From NCBI GenBank assembly GCA_018969295.1, contig JAGWYN010000075.1, positions 1-12,065 of the forward strand: 12,065 bases of DNA, read 5' to 3'. Under the pieces are notes generated by a model. It had not been told where the DNA came from. It did not search any database and saw only the letters and a list, made by a program, of their open reading frames with translations. The position numbers and the translations under genes are program-made. The stretch is from Chloroflexota bacterium (GTDB lineage: Bacteria; Chloroflexota; Anaerolineae; Caldilineales; Caldilineaceae). Every line of letters begins with the position of its first letter. Position 1 is the stretch's first letter. Shown here piece after piece: positions 7,033 through 12,065 of this stretch.

Positions 7033-7407
7033 ATGAAACTCAAAAGCTACCAAGAACTGATCGTATGGCAGAAAGCGATGGATCTTGTGGTGAATGTCTA
7101 TCAGATCACCAAGGGTTTTCCACGTGAAGAAACCTATGGGCTGACCAATCAGCTCCGGCGCGCTGCCGTATCCATACCGTCCAATATCGCCGAAGGCCAG
7201 GGCAGAAACACAGCCAAGGAATTCCAGCGGTTTCTTGCCGTCGCCTACGGCTCTTTGCAGGAGACAGAAACTCAACTCATGCTCTCACGCCGCCTGGGTT
7301 ACATTGACGAAGCACAAGAAACCGTAATCTTGGCGCACTGCGCCGAAGTCGCCCGTCTCATCAACGGCCTAGCCAACTCACTCGGCCCACTGACAACTGA
7401 CCACTGA
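7033..7407 (+). CDS. Four-helix-bundle protein (23S rRNA intervening-sequence protein family)
   Basis: The 124-residue product begins MKLKSYQELIVWQKAMDLVV and carries the family signatures YGLTNQLRRAAVSIPSNIAEG, KEFQRFLAVAYGSLQETETQL and a final helix VILAHCAEVARLINGLANSL. Members are small helical bundles, related in fold to the accessory protein Avd of diversity-generating retroelements; their cellular function is mostly unknown, though some are encoded within 23S rRNA intervening sequences. The natural family end lies near LANSL; the last residues GPLTTDH and the TGA stop come from the flanking heptad repeat. The start codon directly follows a heptad array and has no Shine-Dalgarno sequence. 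The gene with its arrays sits between pglZ and brxL, which are usually adjacent in type 1 BREX, so I read it as an inserted cassette; a BREX role is unproven. Confidence 0.9.
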   Translation: MKLKSYQELIVWQKAMDLVVNVYQITKGFPREETYGLTNQLRRAAVSIPSNIAEGQGRNTAKEFQRFLAVAYGSLQETETQLMLSRRLGYIDEAQETVILAHCAEVARLINGLANSLGPLTTDH

Positions 7408-7510
7408 CAACTGACCACTGACCACTGACCACTGACCACTGACCACTGACCACTGACCACTGACCACTGACCACTGACCACTGACCACTAACCACTGACC
7501 ACTAACCACT
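7386..7510 (-). repeat. Heptad array, ACCACTG orientation, ending on the brxL start codon
   Basis: Seventeen full 7-nt units plus six bases, mostly ACCACTG with a few ACAACTG and near the end ACCACTA. The first three units overlap the last codons and stop of the four-helix-bundle gene. The array ends in ACCACT directly before ATG 7511, the same phase and junction as the preceding array before ATG 7033, and both genes continue with AA after the ATG. No Shine-Dalgarno sequence precedes brxL. Confidence 0.93.
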
Positions 7511-9556
7511 ATGAACCCACTCGACACGAAAATCTCCCAGCAGTTTGCCGGCCTGGTTGTGCGCAAAGACCTGGTCAAGCTAGTCAAGGGCAATGCCATT
7601 GTTCCCTCCTACGTGCTGGAGTATTTGCTCGGTCAGTATTGCGCCACTGCCGATGAAGAGAGCATTCAATCCGGCATCGAGACGGTCAAGGGGATTCTGG
7701 CGCGCCACTATGTGCATCGGAACGAGGCGGGCCTGGTGCGTTCCATGATCCGTGAGCGTGGGCGGCACAAGGTGATCGATAAGGTGAGCGTCGATCTCAA
7801 CGAAAAGCGCGATGTCTATGAGGCAACCTTCAGCAATCTGGGGATCAAACAGGTGCTGGTAGACGCCGATACCGTCAAACGCCATCCCAAGCTGTTGGTC
7901 GGCGGCGTCTGGTGCATTGCCGACCTGAGCTACGAATATTCTGACGACCGCAACGCAGTGCCGTGGATTCTGGACTCGGTCAAGCCGATCCAACTTTCCA
8001 GCTTCGACCTCGACGGCTATCTGGCGGTGAGACGTGAATTCACGACGGACGAATGGATCGATCTGATCGTCCAGAGCATTGGCTTCAACCCAGAATTCTT
8101 TGGCCGGCGCGCCAAGTTGATGCAGCTTGTGCGCCTCATTCCCTACTGCGAACGCAACTACAACCTCATCGAACTGGGTCCCAAGGGCACGGGCAAGTCG
8201 CACATTTATTCTGAATTCTCGCCGCACGGCATTCTGATTTCGGGCGGCGAGGTCAGCGTAGCCAAACTCTTTGTCAACAACTCGAACGGTCGTATAGGTC
8301 TCGTTGGCTACTGGGACGTGGTGGCCTTCGACGAGTTCGCCGGCAAGAAGAAGCGGGCCGACAAGGCGCTGGTCGATATCCTCAAGAACTACATGGCCAA
8401 CAAGTCTTTCTCGCGCGGCATCGAGACGTTGGGCGCCGAGGCATCCATGACCTTCGTCGGCAACACGCAGCATACGCTGCCGTTCATGCTCAAACACAGC
8501 GATCTCTTCGACGACCTGCCGGAACAATACCACGATTCGGCCTTTCTGGATCGTCTGCACTTCTACATTCCAGGCTGGGAAGTGGACATCATTCGCGGCG
8601 AGATGTTCTCCGCGGGCTATGGTTTTGTCGTCGACTATCTTGCTGAGATTCTGCGCAATTTGCGCAACCATGACTTCTCGCATCTCTACCGAGACCACTT
8701 CGAGCTTTTCGCTGATCTATCCGACCGCGACCGCACCGGCGTGCAGAAGACCTTCTCTGGTTTGATGAAGATTCTGTATCCACACCGTGAGGCGACTGTG
8801 GCAGAGATCGAGGAACTGCTCAAGTTCGCCATCGAAGGCCGCCGGCGCGTGAAGGACCAATTGATGCGTATTGACCCCACCTACGCTGAGGTTCATTTTG
8901 GCTATCAGCGTCGCGACGGCAGCAAACGGACCGTCAAGACCCTTGAGGAAGAATTGTACCCGCGCTATTCTGGCGGCTCAGCCAGCGCCGAGGAGATGGA
9001 AGCGGCGGATGCTGTCGTGCAGCCAGAGCGACTTGCGACAGGGTCGCCCCCATCCCTGGCCAACGGGCCGCAGCCAAGGCATCTGACCTTCCAGGAATAC
9101 CAGCGCGGCGTCACCTACGAGCAACTGTTTGGCCCCTACCTGCGCGGCGCGCAGCACATCGTCGTCACCGACCCGTACATTCGCCTCTTTTACCAGGCGC
9201 GCAATTTCATGGAGTTTCTGGAAACGGTTGCACGGCAGAAAGCAGACGATGAAGAAATTGCCGTTCACCTGGTCACTGCCGAAGATGAATTCAAGGGGGA
9301 GCAGCAGCGTGGATTTCTTGAGCAGATGCAGACTGCAGCAGCTGCCATCGGCATCCAGTTGACCTGGGAATTCGATGCCACCAACACGATCCACGCTCGT
9401 CACATCGTCACCGACCACGGCTGGAAGATTCTGCTGGACCGCGGGCTGGATATCTACCAGCACTACGAGATGAACGACGCGTTTGCATTTGCCAACCGGC
9501 TGCAGCGGTACCGGGCATGTAAGGCGTTCGAGGTGACGTATTTGAAGATCGAGTAA
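7511..9556 (+). CDS. brxL: BrxL-like AAA+ BREX protein with a MITD1-like C-terminal domain
   Basis: A 681-residue protein starting MNPLDTKISQQFAGLVVRKD and LVKLVKGNAIVPSYVLEYLLGQYCA, the usual BrxL N-terminus, so ATG 7511 is firm. The AAA+ core has Walker A GPKGTGKS (223-230) and Walker B VVAFDEFAG with D274-E275. BrxL is the C-terminal core component of type 1 BREX, a ring-forming ATPase implicated in blocking phage DNA replication. Canonical BrxL proteins end in a Lon-protease-like domain. Here, after a low-complexity linker (about 485-533, rich in S, A, E, P), residues about 534-681 read TYEQLFGPYL, GAQHIVVTDPYIR, AVHLVTAEDEF, NTIHARHIV, HGWKILLDRGLDIY, and RACKAFEV. This matches the order of motifs in the phospholipase D-like C-terminal domain of eukaryotic MITD1. 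I see no Lon Ser-Lys protease pattern. Confidence 0.9.
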   Translation: MNPLDTKISQQFAGLVVRKDLVKLVKGNAIVPSYVLEYLLGQYCATADEESIQSGIETVKGILARHYVHRNEAGLVRSMIRERGRHKVIDKVSVDLNEKRDVYEATFSNLGIKQVLVDADTVKRHPKLLVGGVWCIADLSYEYSDDRNAVPWILDSVKPIQLSSFDLDGYLAVRREFTTDEWIDLIVQSIGFNPEFFGRRAKLMQLVRLIPYCERNYNLIELGPKGTGKSHIYSEFSPHGILISGGEVSVAKLFVNNSNGRIGLVGYWDVVAFDEFAGKKKRADKALVDILKNYMANKSFSRGIETLGAEASMTFVGNTQHTLPFMLKHSDLFDDLPEQYHDSAFLDRLHFYIPGWEVDIIRGEMFSAGYGFVVDYLAEILRNLRNHDFSHLYRDHFELFADLSDRDRTGVQKTFSGLMKILYPHREATVAEIEELLKFAIEGRRRVKDQLMRIDPTYAEVHFGYQRRDGSKRTVKTLEEELYPRYSGGSASAEEMEAADAVVQPERLATGSPPSLANGPQPRHLTFQEYQRGVTYEQLFGPYLRGAQHIVVTDPYIRLFYQARNFMEFLETVARQKADDEEIAVHLVTAEDEFKGEQQRGFLEQMQTAAAAIGIQLTWEFDATNTIHARHIVTDHGWKILLDRGLDIYQHYEMNDAFAFANRLQRYRACKAFEVTYLKIE

Positions 9557-10002
9557 GTTGAGCGCACGAATGTCCAGATGTTACCGTATCCTCACATCCT
9601 CGTTTACGTCGTTTACTGAGTAAACAGATCGATCGTTGCACAGCGCGTAGAGAACAGATAGCCAGACGAACAAGGTGCAACCTCTGCGGGCATGTCCTGA
9701 CCGCCTCTCAACCGGGACCCGTAATGTACAACAAAGTGCTGTTTTTTGTAGGCTGACCTCTTACAAGCGACGGAACATGGATGGCCAACTGACGTCTGGT
9801 TGACGGAGAGTTGGATAAGATCGAAAAAATTTGATATAAGATATTTTTGGCAAAAATTGAATTTGTCTGCAAGATGGATGCATTTTTACACACACTGGGT
9901 GGAAGGGTCATCCACATTTCACAAACTGGTCTGTTGTGCACGTGTTTTCTGACAGAGGTCGGACACGAACAACAAAAATCGAATCGTGCATGAGGAAAAA
10001 AC
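9557..10002. other. Non-coding interval between brxL and the PKS gene
   Basis: I find no convincing gene on either strand in these 446 nt. A short inverted repeat GTTTAC-TGA-GTAAAC lies at 9611-9625, with another GTTTAC just upstream at 9602-9607; this could be an operator, but no T-run follows, so it is not a clear terminator. From about 9815 the sequence turns AT-rich compared with both flanking genes, as expected for a promoter region, though I cannot assign -35 and -10 boxes with confidence. GAGGA at 9992-9996 is a well-placed ribosome binding site for ATG 10003. Confidence 0.6.
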
Positions 10003-12065
10003 ATGCAGACACCCCTTCCACCGACCCAGTTGTCCCCTGTCAAACAGGCGTTGCTGAAAATTGAGGAACTCGAGTCTAAACTCCAGCAGTTGCAATCTTC
10101 TGCCAGCGAAGCGATTGCAGTTATTGGCATCGGGTGCCGTTTTCCAGGCGAAGCCAACGATCCTGCGGCCTACTGGGAAGTGCTGCGGACAGGGCAGAAC
10201 ACGATTTGCCCGCCAAGCCTGCGCCATCCGCATCCAGGCCATTATCTGCGCGAGGTGGGGTGGTTTGACGCGTCGTTTTTTGGCATTTCCCCTCGCGAGG
10301 CAGAGTGGATGGATCCACAGCAGCAGCTGCTGCTGGAAGTCTGTGTGGAGGCGCTCGAGCACGCCAATCTGGCAACGAGCCGCCTGATGGGCAGCCGCAC
10401 CGGAGTCTACATCGGTGCTATGCATCAGGATCATCTGCAGGCTGTAATCGGACAAAAGGAGCCCAACCGTTTTCACGGGACCGGGAGCGAATCCAGCTTT
10501 CTGGCTGGCCGTCTTTCGTATCTGCTGGGGCTGCATGGGCCCAGCATGACGGTGGCTACTGCCTGTTCCTCGTCGCTGGTCACGGTCCATCTGGCTTGTC
10601 AGGCGCTGCGTGCCCAGGAATGCAATCTGGCCATCACAGGGGGTGTTTCTCTGATTTTGACCCCACAGGCTGACAACGTGCTTGCCCAGATGCAGGCTAC
10701 ATCGCCTGATGGACAATGCAGAACATTTGATGCGGGGGCGAACGGCTATGGTCGTGGGGAAGGGTGTGGCGTCCTGATTCTCAAGCGGTTGTCTGACGCA
10801 CAACGGGATGGGGATCGGATCTGGGCGTTGATTCTTGGGGCGGCGGTCAACCATGATGGTCGCAGCGGTGGGTTGACAGTTCCCAACGGGGCAGCGCAAG
10901 ATATGGTGTTGCGTCAGGCGTTGGCTCGTGCACAGAGCGCTCCGCAGACCATCAGTTATGTGGAGGCGCACGGGACCGGGACGAAACTGGGCGATCCGAT
11001 CGAGTTTCGTGCGTTGGGTCAGGTGCTTGGACAGGAGAGGCAGTCGCCTTTGTGGGTGGGGTCGGTCAAAACCAACATTGGTCACCTGGAAGCCGCAGCT
11101 GGGGTTGCGGGGTTGATCAAGGTGATCCTGGCCTTGCATCACCGGCAGATTCCGCCCCATCTGAACTTCAGCCAACCCAATCCGTTCATTCCATGGCAGG
11201 ACTTTCCGATCGAAGTGCCGGTGCGCCTGGTCGACTGGGATGTGGAGGGCCCGCGTCGGGCGGGTGTCAGCTCATTTGGGCTCAGTGGAATCAACGCCCA
11301 TGTTGTGTTGGAAGAAGCTCCGGTTGTCTTCGAAGAAGAGAGGGGCGATCGACGGCCAGTGCATCTGCTCACCCTTTCTGCCAGGGATCCACAGGCGTTG
11401 GCCGCTTTGTGCCACCGGTATCTGGCGTTTTTGCAAAATCAATCTGTTGCAGTCTGGGGAGATATCTGCCATACCAGCCGCTGTGGGCGGGCACACCATC
11501 CGTATCGGCTGGCTGTGGTGGCGTCTGGACAGAAAGAGGCAACGGCCCAGCTGGAGGCCTGTCTGGTGAAGCCTGCGGCAACTGGCATACAGGTGAACGC
11601 GACGCCAGAAATTGCGCCAGCGGTGGCGTTTTTGTTTACCGGACAGGGGGCACAGTACAGCGGCATGGGGCGGGAGCTCTACGAGACCCAGCCCATGTTC
11701 CGGCAGGCCGTCGACCGCTGCGCCGCACTGCTGGACGGGCAGCTGGAAGCGCCGCTGCTGGCGCTGCTGGGCTACACCGGGGAAGCGCCAGAGCAGCGCA
11801 TCGACCGCACCGAAAACACCCAGCCTGCGCTCTTCGCCCTCGAATATGCGCTGGCGCAGCTCTGGCGCAGCTGGGGTATCGAGCCGGAGATTCTCCTGGG
11901 CCACAGCGTGGGCGAGTTGGCCGCAGCCTGCGTGGCCGGGGTCTTCAGCCTGGAGGACGGGCTCACGCTGGTGGCGGCGCGCGGGCGGCTGATGGGTGCG
12001 CTGCCGCAGGAGGGGGAGATGGTCTCGCTCCTGGCCGCAGAGTCCAGGGTGCGGGAGGCGATTGC
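10003..12065 (+). CDS. Type I modular polyketide synthase, N-terminal KS-AT part (3' end outside window)
   Basis: The frame from ATG 10003 stays open to the right edge (687 residues seen). Residues about 10-36 form a predicted coiled coil (VKQALLKIEELESKLQQL) like N-terminal docking segments that pair PKS subunits. The ketosynthase begins at AIAVIGIGCRFPG; its catalytic residues are present: C188 in TACSSS, H323 in EAHGTGT and H361 in KTNIGH, so it should be condensation-competent. After the KS-AT linker, the acyltransferase starts at FLFTGQGAQYSGMG with active-site S635 in GHSVGE. The residues that set malonyl or methylmalonyl preference lie beyond the window. With an N-terminal docking-like helix and an active KS it is more likely an extension module than a loading module. 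It starts a separate, probably biosynthetic, transcription unit after the BREX genes. Confidence 0.95.
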   Translation, partial: MQTPLPPTQLSPVKQALLKIEELESKLQQLQSSASEAIAVIGIGCRFPGEANDPAAYWEVLRTGQNTICPPSLRHPHPGHYLREVGWFDASFFGISPREAEWMDPQQQLLLEVCVEALEHANLATSRLMGSRTGVYIGAMHQDHLQAVIGQKEPNRFHGTGSESSFLAGRLSYLLGLHGPSMTVATACSSSLVTVHLACQALRAQECNLAITGGVSLILTPQADNVLAQMQATSPDGQCRTFDAGANGYGRGEGCGVLILKRLSDAQRDGDRIWALILGAAVNHDGRSGGLTVPNGAAQDMVLRQALARAQSAPQTISYVEAHGTGTKLGDPIEFRALGQVLGQERQSPLWVGSVKTNIGHLEAAAGVAGLIKVILALHHRQIPPHLNFSQPNPFIPWQDFPIEVPVRLVDWDVEGPRRAGVSSFGLSGINAHVVLEEAPVVFEEERGDRRPVHLLTLSARDPQALAALCHRYLAFLQNQSVAVWGDICHTSRCGRAHHPYRLAVVASGQKEATAQLEACLVKPAATGIQVNATPEIAPAVAFLFTGQGAQYSGMGRELYETQPMFRQAVDRCAALLDGQLEAPLLALLGYTGEAPEQRIDRTENTQPALFALEYALAQLWRSWGIEPEILLGHSVGELAAACVAGVFSLEDGLTLVAARGRLMGALPQEGEMVSLLAAESRVREAI

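Noticed and set aside
6796..7510. Repeat arrays considered as a CRISPR locus
   Set aside because: The unit is only 7 nt, repeated back to back with no spacers, and no cas gene is present.
7580..8698. 372-codon minus-strand open frame opposite brxL
   Set aside because: Antisense to the conserved N-terminal and AAA+ part of brxL; no recognisable motif in its translation.
9611..9625. GTTTAC-TGA-GTAAAC as a brxL terminator
   Set aside because: The stem is short and AT-rich and no T-run follows; it is kept only as a possible operator within the intergenic entry.
9919..11175. 418-codon minus-strand open frame covering the PKS start and upstream spacer
   Set aside because: Mostly antisense to the ketosynthase; the translation is rich in His, Gln and Arg, as expected of a shadow frame.

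Overview
The window looks like a piece of a bacterial anti-phage BREX (bacteriophage exclusion) locus followed by the start of a modular polyketide synthase (PKS) gene. All genes are on the + strand. The moderately high GC, the heptanucleotide repeat arrays, the four-helix-bundle (23S rRNA IVP-like) protein, the small-protein/HNH gene pair and the type I PKS suggest a filamentous, repeat-rich bacterium. Chloroflexota (Anaerolineae/Caldilineae-like) is my first guess and Cyanobacteria the second. This is inference; no rRNA or marker gene is present.

Layout. Positions 2-1939 hold the C-terminal part of the BREX adenine methyltransferase PglX, whose frame has absorbed two foreign-looking repeat insertions: a heptad array and a palindrome-bounded element. 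Positions 1994-3492 hold a HigB-type toxin overlapping by 1 nt an unusually long antitoxin-like protein that joins a HigA-like helix-turn-helix to an ImmA/IrrE metallopeptidase domain. Positions 3620-4018 encode a small uncharacterised protein, overlapping by 8 nt a broken HNH endonuclease gene (4011-4308). That remnant overlaps pglZ (4301-6796) by 8 nt. Positions 6796-7032 are heptad arrays in opposed orientations, 7033-7407 a four-helix-bundle protein, and 7386-7510 a second heptad array. Positions 7511-9556 encode a BrxL-like AAA+ protein. After a 446-nt gap an open-ended type I PKS (ketosynthase, then acyltransferase) starts at 10003.

How it works together. PglX, PglZ and BrxL in this order match the 3' half of a type 1 BREX operon; brxA, brxB and brxC would lie upstream of the window. 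PglX marks host DNA, PglZ is a phosphatase-fold core component and BrxL is the AAA+ effector. The toxin-antitoxin pair, the HNH remnant and the four-helix-bundle gene look like accessory cargo placed between core genes. The most notable points are the BrxL C-terminus, which resembles the phospholipase D-like C-terminal domain of eukaryotic MITD1 rather than a Lon protease domain, and two same-phase heptad arrays that end directly on the start codons of the four-helix gene and brxL.
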